A stretch of DNA of 64,000 nucleotides from assembly GCF_022539665.2 (NCBI RefSeq), contig NC_081337.1, positions 1,418,239-1,482,238 on the forward strand, given 5' to 3'. Source of the DNA: Daphnia carinata (taxonomy: Eukaryota > Arthropoda > Branchiopoda > Diplostraca > Daphniidae). The notes under the pieces are model-generated. The model was not told where the DNA came from and searched no databases. It worked only from the letters and a program-made list of their open reading frames with translations. Shown here piece by piece: positions 1 to 9,940 of the stretch. A program made the translations under genes and the position numbers. Every line of letters begins with the position of its first letter. Position 1 is the first letter of the stretch.

Positions 1-354
1 GAAGAGTATTGGAACCCCAAGAACGATGAACTTGATCAAATCAGAATTGTTCGCAATATTCCAGTTTTGCATGTATTGCTGTCATCTGATCCATTGGATT
101 CTACTGTGCCAGGGTAAAAATTAAAGATTTCATGTTTTTTTATTGGGGCAACATGAAATGGGTATTTTATTCTATTTCGTGATTCAGATATCAGTTTTCC
201 CAGCCATCTCAGAATTCTACTTTGCGGCATGTAAAGAAAACAACTACAAAACGGAAACTGAAAAACAAACAGGAAACAAATGCACCATAACGAAAAAAAA
301 TCTGGAAATAAACTATTACCAAGTACACATTCCGAACTGACATCAAAACACAAA
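1..354. other. 3' flank of Mob4, no gene seen
   Basis: AT-rich sequence beyond the Mob4 polyadenylation signal. Short open frames occur on both strands but none resembles a known domain or has consistent composition. It may be intergenic or belong to a transcript that continues outside the window. Confidence 0.4.
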
Positions 355-360
355 TTTATT
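355..360 (-). terminator. Poly(A) signal of Mob4
   Basis: On the minus strand this is AATAAA, about 73 bases after the Mob4 stop codon (433-435). It is the nearest canonical signal and its position suits a short 3' UTR. Cleavage would be expected a little below position 345. Confidence 0.6.
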
Positions 361-432
361 AAACACAACATGGAGTATAAGTTCCATTACTGCATTCAAT
401 ATCTACCTCTTAGAAACTTTGTCCATTCTTGC

Positions 433-1352
433 TTATGCTTCAGACTCTGCTGCATGTCCTATAAAACCACTCGCATCAACTTCCTCGAAAATCGGCACAA
501 TCAATATTTCTTTCGACATGAGGTTATATTTTGTTACAAATTCGGTAAAACGCCGACAAAGGAAAGTCTCGTTCTACGTCGAAAGTAACTGAAAATGTAT
601 TGTAATGGTCTTGACTCTGAATTTAAAAATATTACCTCAAATTCATCAAAAAGATTACGGTGGTGAAAATACGCATGAGAAAAAATTCTGTAGACTCGAC
701 GACATACCGATCCCAGTTTTGCCACTGAAGATTCTTTAATACTTATGCTAACCAAATTATGCGTTAGCGAATACAATATAGATTATCATATCATGAAGAG
801 GCTTACCGACTTGGAAAATACTTGTTACTGTTAAGAAGACAAGCAGCACCATCTAATGTATGCCTAGTGTAATCAATGGCAGGACATTCTTTAGGAGTTT
901 TGTGTGCAGCACACAAAAAAATCCATTGGTCAGTTGCTGTCATTTGTGTGCAAGATTCAGGATGGCACTCATTTTGAAGTTTGACTGCTATTCCATTCAA
1001 TTCCATACAAAATTGTCTATTGTATGTAAGATAATATTACAGTTTAGTTTACTTTCGCAAAATCATAACTAACCTTAGGTGTTCATATTTCCAAACACCT
1101 TCGTCTTGAGAATCTGGGGCTTTAAGGATTTCATCGATTGCAGTAAAATCCTTACGAATAAGCTGTTGAATGTATTGCTGGACGGCCAAGGTACTGTCCA
1201 TTTCTTCAAACAGTTCTTCGGGCCAACGGTAATATTCCTTTTGAGTAAAATGAAAATAAACATGGTCGGATACAGTACCAATAACGAATACTAACAACAG
1301 TCTTCGTTCCCGGTCGATTTCTTCTCTCCGTTCGACACTCAACATCCGCCAT
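433..1352 (-). CDS. Mob4: MOB4/phocein homologue, five exons
   Basis: Host gene. MOB4 (phocein) is a core subunit of STRIPAK phosphatase-kinase complexes, which act on Hippo signalling, vesicle traffic and the cytoskeleton. Coding exons on the minus strand are 1296-1352, 1074-1237, 807-1016, 636-747 and 433-573: 227 codons plus stop, close to the usual MOB4 length of about 225. Every intron has GT..AG ends (donors GTTAGT, GTTAGT, GTAAGC, GTAATA) and the phases join exactly. Introns are only 58, 57, 59 and 62 bp. The N-terminus holds RRNRPGTK and [15 protein letters not shown]. The MOB zinc ligands are present as Cys91 and Cys96 (ECHPESC) and His168 and His173 (SHAYFHH). [20 protein letters not shown] and [17 protein letters not shown] are the family's conserved blocks. 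No stop or frameshift interrupts it, and a poly(A) signal follows. It looks like a working single-copy host gene. Confidence 0.96.
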
Positions 1353-1972
1353 TTTATCGTAATTAAAATAACTACACAGACAAAACAAAAACCGATATTG
1401 TCCTATACAACAATATGATCGGTTAAAATTGCAGTGAAATCAGGAACAGTGTACAGTGTGTGAACAGTTTCATGTACTTGGAAAGTGGAACGGTATTGCA
1501 TGGAATTAACCGTGGAAAAGGAGAAGCCTAATGTACTTAACAATGTCGTGGAAATAGCCTAGGCAAAATATCGTGGAATAATCTTCGAAAGTACGGTAAC
1601 TGTATCCGCATTATTGATTGACTACAAATTTCCAAATACTGTACGGAACTGCTTAAATCAATATATTTATTCGAACAATTCTTATTTGAGTACTTTTATT
1701 ATCCTACATTTTCAGAAAAGTGAGTTCGTATGAAACGTCACAATGTATTAAGGCGTGCCGGTTATAGAGTTAGAAGAGAGAGGTAGTGGTCAGAAAACAA
1801 AAATAATTTTTGTCCCTCGATTACAAAAATCGTCACACTAAGCAAAAAAAAAATATAGTTTTGTAGCTAGTTATCTAGGCTACAGAAAATAATTTTTCTG
1901 GGGAGGGGGTTCGGTACAGGTGAACAGCTGTTTTGGGTAAAAAATTGGAGTACTTCAAATGTGTAAACAACG
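1353..1972. other. Upstream flank of Mob4, no gene seen
   Basis: This stretch precedes the Mob4 start codon and should hold its 5' UTR and promoter. I see no clear TATA box and no convincing open frame. A G-rich tract (GGGGAGGGGG, about 1900-1909) and poly-A runs are the only notable composition features. Confidence 0.35.
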
Positions 1973-2067
1973 TGGAAGAAGAACACGAATTAACTTCAAG
2001 ACAACCGAACCAGTGTGTCACCCGGAAATGGCTATCGAGCAGCCCTTAACGAGGACATCCGCACCAA
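1973..2067 (+). pseudogene. Relic of Family II env cytoplasmic tail
   Basis: Translation gives VEEEHELTS in one frame and HPEMAIEQPLTRTSAPS after a frame change. These match the tail of the Family II Env copies elsewhere in the window, where the blocks VEEEHELASM and SEIAIEQPF occur in the same order and spacing. The piece is about 95 bases and is frameshifted, so it is a fossil. No matching env sequence is seen on either side. Confidence 0.6.
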
Positions 2068-2283
2068 GTACATTCGATTTAAATAGTTAAGGATATTGGG
2101 TGGGTAACCATCGCGTTTGGCGAAACACCAATATCAAAATTCGAGGCTACCCCTTTTTGATAAATTTTAATTATTTTCATCCTTCAATCAAAAAATGACT
2201 GTGACTTTTGAAATAATTGGAATACACACACAATATTAAGTACAATTACAAGTGCATTTGATTTAAATAGTTAAGGATATTGG
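2065..2283 (+). repeat. 35-bp direct repeat pair
   Basis: Two 35-base copies, 2065-2099 and 2249-2283, differ at two positions by eye. Both contain GATTTAAATAGTTAAGGATA. The first starts at the end of the env relic. The 149 bases between them are AT-rich and hold no recognised element. They could be sequence duplicated around a small insertion, or remnants of a terminal repeat. Confidence 0.55.
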
Positions 2284-2340
2284 ATTGATACGCAGCTCTA
2301 TTTGGTTCATTTAATTTAGATGGTTCGTAATTATAAGTGA

Positions 2341-3475
2341 ATGTGGTCAGATTCTCCGCCAAAAGAAGAGATAATGCATCGCGCTGTCTCTGTGTTAGCG
2401 GAAGGACATTCGATCCGGCATGCTAGTTCCTTTTTCATTGTTAAGAAATCCACATTGGGCAGGTACGAGAAGAAATTTCGCGAAAGTGGCCCTCCGCTTT
2501 CAACACAGGCTGTTCAGCGACTGGAACACACTCGTAAATTATCCCGATTGGTCTCGAGACGTAATTGGCAAATTATTTGAAGACTTTCTGTTTGATGAGC
2601 CACGGCCTCACTCCGAGAGAATCCCGGTACTTTGCCTTTAAATTTGCCATCGCTAACGGTTTAACCGTGCCAAAAAACTGAATGTAGAAAGAAAAGGCGT
2701 CCGAAGATTGGTTTAAATTTTAAAAAAATCGGAATCCGTCTTTGTCCATCCACGCACCTGAAGCGAGAAGTCAGGCACGTGCTAGGGCGTTTAACACACT
2801 CGCTGTAGCCAAGTATTAAAATAATTTAATAGAAATAATGACAAAAATATCGCATCCGACCCGGCGGGATCTGGAACACAAACGAGGCAGACATTCCAAC
2901 TGTCTTGTCACCTCCTAATGTCGTCGCTACAAAGGGAGTAAAGCAGGTACAACAAACGGATTCAAGTGAGCGTGGAGTTAGCACTACCATGGTTGGCCAT
3001 GGCCATGGTGATGCTGGAACTCATTGTCCACCGTCTACATATTCCCTTATAAAAACTTTCTTTCGTCAATGTCTTCTCATGGACCACTGGGTTGTATTGG
3101 TATTGCCCATCCTTGTGGTTGTATCAACGCCGACACCTTTTTGATGGCACTTCAGCACTTCAAGAAGTTGTTTGACTGTTCCGTCGACAATCCTACTCTC
3201 CTTCTACTTGACAACCGTCGTCAGCCACATGGACTACAAAGTCATATTTTTCGCAAAGGAAAGCGGAATTCGTTTGTTGACGTTTCCACCACACGGCTTT
3301 CATGCGTTTCAGCCGTTGGACATCACCGTCTTTGATCCATTTAAATATGCTTTAGGAAACAGATTTAAGATTGGCTGAATCTTAATCCCGTCAAGAGAAT
3401 CAGCATTCAGGAAGTTGCGGATTTGGCTCGGGACCTTATTTGTTGTCATTCGCTCCAGCTAACGTCATATCGAGA
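2341..3475 (+). pseudogene. Pogo/Tigger-type transposase relic
   Basis: Pogo-superfamily transposases are DDE/D cut-and-paste enzymes of the Tc1/mariner class with an N-terminal helix-turn-helix. Codons from 2341 give EEIMHRAVSVLAEGHSIRHA followed by STLGRYEKKF, the pogo-type DNA-binding helix-turn-helix. Further on, in shifting frames, come EDWFKF, ARARAFNTLAVAKYFNNL, VVATKGVKQVQ, NPTLLLLDNR (the LLLDNH catalytic block with His lost), LLTFPPHGFHAFQPLD, and near 3450 SFAPANVIS. The order fits the family. Several stops and at least three frame changes break it, and it is cut at its 3' end by Family I gag sequence at about 3475. Confidence 0.8.
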
Positions 3476-4262
3476 TTGGGTAAAATTGTTCAGATGCTAC
3501 GTGCAAAATTTACGGATAAAGCTTTTTCAGCCATACAAACCATACTCAAAAAACATCCATACGACTATAATTCCATTAAAGAAGCCTTACTCGATCACTT
3601 GCATGGGGACGAAAATGTTGATGTCTACATTAAGAAATTCAATAAAGCCAAACGTAAACCTGGAGAAAAGATCGTAGATTATGCTCATCTTTACAGGAAA
3701 TTTTTAAAAGGGCATATCCTGATGGTTATACAGAAAAATCTTTCACAGTCATTCTCATGCAGAAATTTATTGAGGGATTAGATTCGAAATTACAAGCTAA
3801 AGTGCGATATAAGGAATTTAAAGACTTAACGGACTCGTAGCAGCAACACGAGTTTATGCAGTTCGGTTGGAAGCTTGAGATACAGATCGAGAAAAGCATG
3901 AATTTGTTAAGCCATTGACGAGTCTGTTGGCTCAAAAGATTTGAAATTTTAAGAACTTATAGGAGTAGTAACTTATTAGGAGGCCTCTTTCCCGAGGCCT
4001 CTTTCCCGAGGCCTCCTAATGATAATAATAATAACAGATCAGAACAACAGATAGTAACTTGTAACTTTTGTGGTTACCGCGGACACACTCAGTCCAATTG
4101 TCGTCAATTTCAGCGTCACACCCTGGAACAAGCTCAGCCTCCAATCTGCTATTCTTGTCGCGAAATTGGGCATAAATCTAATAATTGTCCGAAATATAGA
4201 AACTTACGAAGGCCTAATATTCCAGGTCCCCCTCAACGTCAGGGAAACCAATAGATATCAAC
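3476..4262 (+). pseudogene. I-a gag fragment (capsid and nucleocapsid)
   Basis: Gag forms the particle and packages RNA. The capsid core is recognisable (LRAKFTDKAFSAIQ, HPYDYNSIKEALLDHLHGDE, FNKAKRKPGEKIVDYAH) and follows the I-b gag with small indels. A tandem repeat of a short GAGGCCTC-containing unit near 3980-4018 lies where I-b has an Asn/Pro-rich linker. Two CCHC zinc knuckles remain: CNFCGYRGHTQSNC and CYSCREIGHKSNNC (about 4060-4200). The N-terminal half is missing. Frameshifts fall near 3690 and 3830. Unlike I-b, there is no stop just before the first knuckle. Confidence 0.8.
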
Positions 4263-4967
4263 TGTAGCTTCGGGTCAGTTGATAACGAGCCTCATATTAA
4301 ATCCCCACAAGTCGCAAAATTAACCAGCATAACGGATGGGTCGACCCCAATAATTGCATTTAAAAATTTTCAGATCCCGTTACAGGCATTATTTGATACA
4401 GGCGCTTCTAAGAGTATTATTCGTGAGAGACTATTTAACATGTTATCCCCGAGAGGTCAGGCGATCTGCAGTCAGCTTGATTTCGATTTATATGATGTAG
4501 GGGAGAAAAAGTTACACACGCTGGGAAGAGTTACGTTACCCGTACGTTACGGAGAGTCAGTTGTAAGACAGGAGTTTATTGTTACAAATGGTGTTTCTGA
4601 AGATTGTATCCTTGGGTGGAATGCAATCCAGAAGCACGGGTTTCGGCTTGACGGAGAAGCCAGGAGCATTTATTTAGCAAGAGATGAGCTGGGATCAGCC
4701 ATCTCTAGGGTACCGGACATGGCAGTTGCTACGGTCAAAAAGACGACGTTATTTCGTCAGACGTCGATAGTAATTGCAGCGCAGATGAAAGGTCCATTTC
4801 CGTATGTCCCCCCTAATACAGCATTTCTATTTACCCCAGCAGATGATTTGCCAGCAGGCATTTATATTGAAGAATTTATTGGAAATGTACCGGGAGATGG
4901 AGCTTATAAAATTATGGTCGTAAATCATTCATTACATCAAGTCAAAATTCCTAAAAACCCTACATGA
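4263..4967 (+). pseudogene. I-a aspartic protease and linker
   Basis: Retropepsin region of pol. The catalytic motif is FDTGASKSII (about 4390-4420), followed by the family motif CILGWNAI (about 4610). It lies in the -1 frame relative to the zinc-knuckle frame, the arrangement that calls for -1 ribosomal frameshifting. The frame stays open to a TGA at 4965-4967, where I-b reads on. The long foldback insertion follows 62 bases later. Confidence 0.8.
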
Positions 4968-5038
4968 GGCGTAATTGAAATAATTGATAACGTTATCAGA
5001 AAAATTTCTCTGGCGGAATTGGAAGATAACCCTAAAAC

Positions 5039-5965
5039 GATTGGCAGTGAAATAGGACTGAAACGAAATAGGACTGGAGATATAGGACTGAAAATTTCCA
5101 GTCCTATTTCTACCGGAGAAATAGGACTGACTTTTAAAAACTTTTAGGACAGTCCTATTTCTCCATCGCATCAGTCCTATTTCTCCTTAGAAATAGTTCT
5201 ATTTCATTTACCTTGTTCTAAGGGGAACGATGAGCCTCCAATCCGATAGGCAATGTATTGCACAAGAGCGCCGGCTTATATCCATTTCTCTTTTTCAAAA
5301 ACCAATGGCGTTTACTCATTATTTAAATGGTTCACAAATGTTTTATCTCTTATCCTATTTTTATTTTAATTGCTGGGGAACATGAATTATTTTGAATCCA
5401 ATAGAGTTCATTTAATAAAATATTATTAGAGCAAAATCAGAATATGTAAGAGCTGTATAAAACGAAAGATGTATGAAATAGTAAAACATTAGTTCAATTG
5501 GAAAAGTTGGTTATGACCACATAATGTGCGATATAAGTAATAAATATTTCTATAGTATGTCTAATAGTAGTTTGTTAAATGAACTCTATTAAATACAATA
5601 TAGTTCATGTTCTCCTGTAATTTAAATTAAAATAGGATAAGAAAAAAAAGTTTTGTGAACCATTTATCTAATGAGTTAACACCATCGGTTTTTTAAAAAG
5701 GGAAATGGATGTAAGCCGCCGGTCTTACGTAATACATTGCCTACCGAATTGGAGGCCCATCGTTCCCCTTGGAACAAGGTAAATGAAATAGGACTATTTC
5801 TAAGGAGAAATAGGACTGATGCCATGGAGAATTGGACTGTCCTAAAAGTTTTTAAAAGTCAGTCCTATTTCTCCCAGTCTTATTTCTCCGGTAGAAATAG
5901 GACTGGAAATTTTCAGTCCTATTTCTCCAGTCCTATTTCGTTTCAGTCCTATTTCACCGGCTACC
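5039..5965. mobile_element. Long-TIR foldback element (MULE-like)
   Basis: A 927-bp insertion with no coding capacity. It folds into a large hairpin, with inverted arms of roughly 380-390 bases each (about 5039-5425 and 5575-5965) around a short loop. The tips read GATTGGCAGTGAAATAGG on the left and, on the reverse strand at the right, GGTAGCCGGTGAAATAGG. Arms contain many copies of AAATAGGACTG and its reverse complement. It is flanked by a 9-bp direct repeat CCCTAAAAC (5030-5038 and 5966-5974), where I-b has a single CCTAAACC. Long TIRs and a 9-bp duplication are typical of Mutator-like MITEs. Foldback or hAT families are alternatives. Confidence 0.8.
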
Positions 5966-5974
5966 CCCTAAAAC

Positions 5975-7500
5975 AGAAGCTGAGCCAGTTTTAATTTCAG
6001 AAGTCGCTCTCAAAATTATTAGATGACTTCTACGACTTGTTCGTATCCAAAGATTCGGAATTAGGAAACACAAACCTTATTAAACACACGCTTGATACAC
6101 AAGGACGAGGCCCCATTAGACAACGCCCATACAGAGTAACAAATAACGAAAGGAAATTCTTAGACGATAAAATACAAGAAATCTTGATGCAGATGTAATT
6201 CAATACTAGCTTTCTCCATGGGCTTCACCCGTGGTTTTAGTAGAAGAGAAGGGTGGAGAAGTAAGATTTTGCGTTGATTACAGGAAATTAAATAGTATTA
6301 CAAAAAAAGATTCATTCCCTATGCCTAGGATACACGAAACATTGGACAAATTATATGGGAAGAAATTTTTCACAACTCTCGATTTAGCTTCAGGCTATTG
6401 GCAAATTCACATTGATGATCCAGTTATCGAAAAAACAGCGTTTGTGGTAAAAAAGAATCTCTACGAATTTAAACGTATGGCATTTGGCTTGTGCAATGCA
6501 CCTGCCACTTTCCAACGACTAATGAATTATGTACTGAAAGACGTTTTAGGAAGTAAGGCATTAGTTTATTTGGATGGTGTTATAATCTTTTCAGACACTT
6601 TTGAAGATCATTTACGTGATATTCGAGAAATTTTTAATTTATTACGGAATGCTAATCTAAATTAAAGCTCAAGAAATGCCAGTTCATCAAATGCACACTG
6701 AATTATCTCGGACATGTAATATCGACCGATGGTATTAAGCCTGATCCGAGTAAAATAGATAAAATAGTCAATTATAAAACACCTGGTTCAGTAGATGAAG
6801 TCAGATCATTTCTCGGATTAGCTGGATATTACAGAAGATTTATTAAGGACTTCGGATCAATTGCTAAACCGTTAACTCGATTAACCCATAAAGATCTTAG
6901 CAAAAAGCCTTTTAAATGGGGACCTGAAAAACAATTTGCTTTTGAGAAATTGCACGATTCTCTAGTAACACCACCAGTTCTTGCTTACCCCAATTTCAAT
7001 GAAAAATTTATCCTTTTCACCGATGCATGCGATTATGGCATTGGAGCAGTCTTATCTCAAATTCAAAATGGCCACGAGCATCCTATTGCATATTCCAGTA
7101 GACAGTTAACAAAAGCAGAAAAAAATATAGCATGACGGAGAAAGAAGCTCTAGCGGTCATTGATGCAATCAAACATTTCAGGCATTACTTGTTGGATAAA
7201 ACTTTTGATATCATTAGTGATCATCGACCCTTGTGGCTTAAAGATCAGAAAGATAATAATGGAAGATTAGGAAGATGGGCTATACTTTTGGCAGCGACAA
7301 ATTACGAATTAAAATACAGACCCGGACGCATTCACCAAAATGCAGATTGCTTGTCACGCTTAAAAGTAGCTAGGATTGAAACAGAACAAAATAATATTAA
7401 GTTAATTTGCGAAAAACAATTGGAAGACGACCTTTGCATTGCCATTCGGAATTATTTAGATAACGGAGAACTTGAGGAAACTTGTATCCAATCTACCTGT
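5975..7500 (+). pseudogene. I-a reverse transcriptase and RNase H
   Basis: Colinear with I-b pol. RT blocks visible are VRFCVDYRKLNSITKKDSFP, TTLDLASGYWQI, FGLCNAPATFQRLM and YLDG. The last should be YLDD: the second catalytic aspartate codon (6576-6578) is GGT, glycine. RNase H shows FTDACDYGIGAVLSQ, then a deletion at about 7130 that removes the Tyr-Ser-Thr before TEKEALAVIDA, then ISDHRP. Frameshifts near 6190, 6665 and 6950 and stops break the frame. Confidence 0.85.
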
Positions 7501-7692
7501 TAACTTGTGTCCAACCCAATCTAAGCCAGATTGGGTAAAAGAAATTGATTATTTTGAACTTATTGACGGTAAACTTTACCGGCACGTGCCGCCATCTACC
7601 GACAGAAAAAGAAACGAAACTAACCATCAGTTAGTCTTGCCTACATCGTTACGCCAGTTAGTGCTCAAGGAACTGCATGACGCACCGATGGG

Positions 7693-8523
7693 CAGTGATC
7701 GGCCGAATCAATTTGAAATCGGATTGGAATCAAATCCGAATAGAATAACGCTTCCATTAATTTCAAGAATAAAAAATCAGAATAGATAAAGAATTTTTTT
7801 GGTTCAGAATAAGAATCAAGAATAAGAATCGATGAAACTGAACCAGAATCAAAAATCAGAATCAAAAATGAGGATCAAAAATCAGAATGAAAATGAAGCA
7901 GCATGAAAATCAGAGTTCTTGGTTACTAAGGTATAAACTGTTTAAGTTAATTATCTGTGTAAAATTGTATTTAGTATGAGTAGTTATATGACAGAAAGTG
8001 AAATGAAAGCTAAATTTTCTTAATTAGCATTAGCTTTTAGCAAAGGCAAAGTTTGAAATAAGTTAATGTATAAAAAATAAAAGATGATGGCTGGAATCGA
8101 ACCCGGTACCCCCACATCACAACTAGATGTTCTTCCACAGGACCATGCTTTGATTGAAGAACTGCAAATTGGTCATGATATGACAAAATTGTCACGTTGT
8201 TCAGAGTACAAATGTACCGCGTTTGAAAATATAATTCGTCTGCTATGAAACAGAGTAAACAGACAGCTGTGTAACGTAGCCCACATTATTATAAAACGTT
8301 TCCATGGTTGCAAAAATAACTAATAAAAATAATTGATTTGAATAAACTTTGTTAAAAAATCATAGAATCAGAATAAAAAATCAAACCAAATTTTGGGGAA
8401 AATAAAAAATCGTAAGAATCAAGCCAAATTGATTGGAATCACTGATTCGAATAAAAATTTGATTGGTATCACTGATTCGAATCAAAATTTGATTGGAATC
8501 AACATTGATTCGGGCGATCACTG
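7693..8523. mobile_element. hAT-type MITE
   Basis: An 831-bp non-autonomous insertion in I-a integrase. Terminal inverted repeats are CAGTGATCGGCCGAATCAA (left) and, reading inward from the right, CAGTGATCGCCCGAATCAA, with one mismatch. The CAGTG..CACTG ends suit hAT elements. The flanking 8-bp duplication is ccgatggg (7685-7692) and ccaatggg (8524-8531), one mismatch, and I-b has one intact copy of that site. Subterminal regions are packed with GATTCGAAT/GAATCA-type repeats on both sides, likely transposase-binding sites. No transposase frame is present. A tRNA-like segment lies at 8090-8165. Confidence 0.85.
8090..8165 (-). repeat. tRNA-like segment inside the hAT MITE
   Basis: On the minus strand a GGGTTCGATTCC block (Pol III B box, T-arm-like) is preceded at the right distance by TGGTCCTGTGGAAGA, a weak A-box/D-arm-like stretch. 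Pairing of acceptor and anticodon stems is poor, so this is not a functional tRNA. It looks like a SINE-derived or decayed tRNA fragment carried by the MITE. Confidence 0.4.
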
Positions 8524-9480
8524 CCAATGGGTGGACATTATTAGCCTTTTACAAAACTTATTTGAAAGTCAAGAATCATTATTATTGGCCAAGTATGAGA
8601 AAGGACATCAAAGAGTATTGTCAAGCTTGTGAGGTATGCATTGCCAACACTTCGTCAACTTATAGAGCATTATTGCACCCTCATGAAATTGCAGAGGCCG
8701 ATAACCTTTTCAAGTTATCCGAATGGACTTTTTAGGTCCTATTACTCCAGTTTCTCCCAATGGAAACAGTTATATTTTAGTTATTACAGATTATTTTAGC
8801 CGATGTGTGGAAGCTGTTGCATTGAAATGCTTATAATCCAGCTAGTAACGGAGAAACAGAAAGGTTTCATCGAACATTGACCACAATGTTGAGAAATGAA
8901 TTAAAAGATGGAAAGCATGCAAATTGGGAAGATATGCTGGATGATTTATGATTGATGTTTTATTTGCTTATCGTAGTTCTGTCCATTCTTCTACATTGAA
9001 CACCCCATATTACTTATTGCACGGTAGAGATCCTAATATACCCATTAATGAATTCCTTTACGCTTCCCCAAAATCGTTTATCTCTGCATCAGATTACGTA
9101 GGCAACTTAACAGAACGCTTACGTTATAGTTTCCAACGCGTCCGTGAGGAGAGTGAAAAAGCAAGAAAACGTCAGAGGGAACAATATAAATAACCGAGCA
9201 AATGAAAAACAATATTTAGTAGGAGATAGAGTATTATTAAACATTAGAGTAGTTAAAGAGGGCGATAGTAGGAAATTTACTTCCAAATATAGAGGCCCTT
9301 ATAGAGTTGTAAAAGTATATTCAAACAATACAGTTGATATTGCCGATAATTCATATATTTCCCAACGTACACATGTTAACCGGTTAAACCCCTGTTTGAA
9401 ACTATGCTATGAAAAAAGAGCCTTGTCTCCCTATCGAGACGCCATCGAAGTTCGAGGATCGATTCCGTAAATCGATTTCG

Positions 9481-9940
9481 ACCCAAACGATGGAAATTGC
9501 GGAAAATATGGAAAACGAGTGAACTGAACACGAGTGAATCGGAAAGTGTGAAATTAGAAACTATGGAAGCTGAAAACGTGGAAAAGGAAAAGAGGCAACC
9601 AGAAAGAGTGGATGTGGAAAATGCGGAATTTGAAACAGTGGAATCGGAACCGGGGGAAATGCAAATGGACGCCGATCAAAACGATAAACAACATTTATGC
9701 TTTGAAAACGAAACTGGAGAAACACATGATTCAGACGGTGATGAATCAATCGTTGATGACATGTTGGTAAATCAGCATAATACTACCCTGATTCCCGAAA
9801 ACAATGTAGTTGCCATAGATTTGGAATCTGAGACTCGACAGGTGGCACCCGCCATCGATCAAGCTGAAGAATTGACACCCCAAAATGCTACCGGACGCCC
9901 GCTAAGGAATCGAAGACTACCCATATGTTATAGAAATTAG
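9481..9940 (+). pseudogene. I-a acidic C-terminal Pol tail
   Basis: Continuation of Pol beyond integrase. The frame from about 9497 is strongly acidic and built on short degenerate Glu-rich repeats (VEKEK, VENAEFETVESE), then VVAIDLESETRQVAPAIDQA and a basic end GRPLRNRRLPICYRN before the stop. In I-b a stop at 40940-40942 ends Pol before the second half, but a matching stretch (RQVAPAINQPEELPP) is still readable there to about 41150. The tail therefore looks like an ancestral part of Pol. Function is unknown. Confidence 0.55.

Larger units (their letters stand above)
7505..9480 (+). pseudogene. I-a integrase, interrupted and internally deleted
   Basis: DDE integrase. The zinc-binding domain begins with LVLKELHDAPMG and is split by the hAT-type MITE at 7693-8523. 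It resumes with NHYYWPSMRKDIKEYCQACEVC. The catalytic core keeps only its start (ITDYFSRCVEAVALK, about 8780-8830), then jumps to YNPASNGETERFH. This deletion of roughly 160-170 bases relative to I-b removes the second catalytic aspartate region. The C-terminal KYRGPYRVVKV and RTHVNRLNP (GPY/F-type) survive. Extra frame changes occur near 8945 and 9190. Confidence 0.85.

Noticed and set aside
1-372. Minus-strand 111-codon frame downstream of Mob4
   Set aside because: It overlaps the Mob4 3' UTR and poly(A) signal and is Phe/Cys-rich, as AT-rich non-coding DNA often reads.
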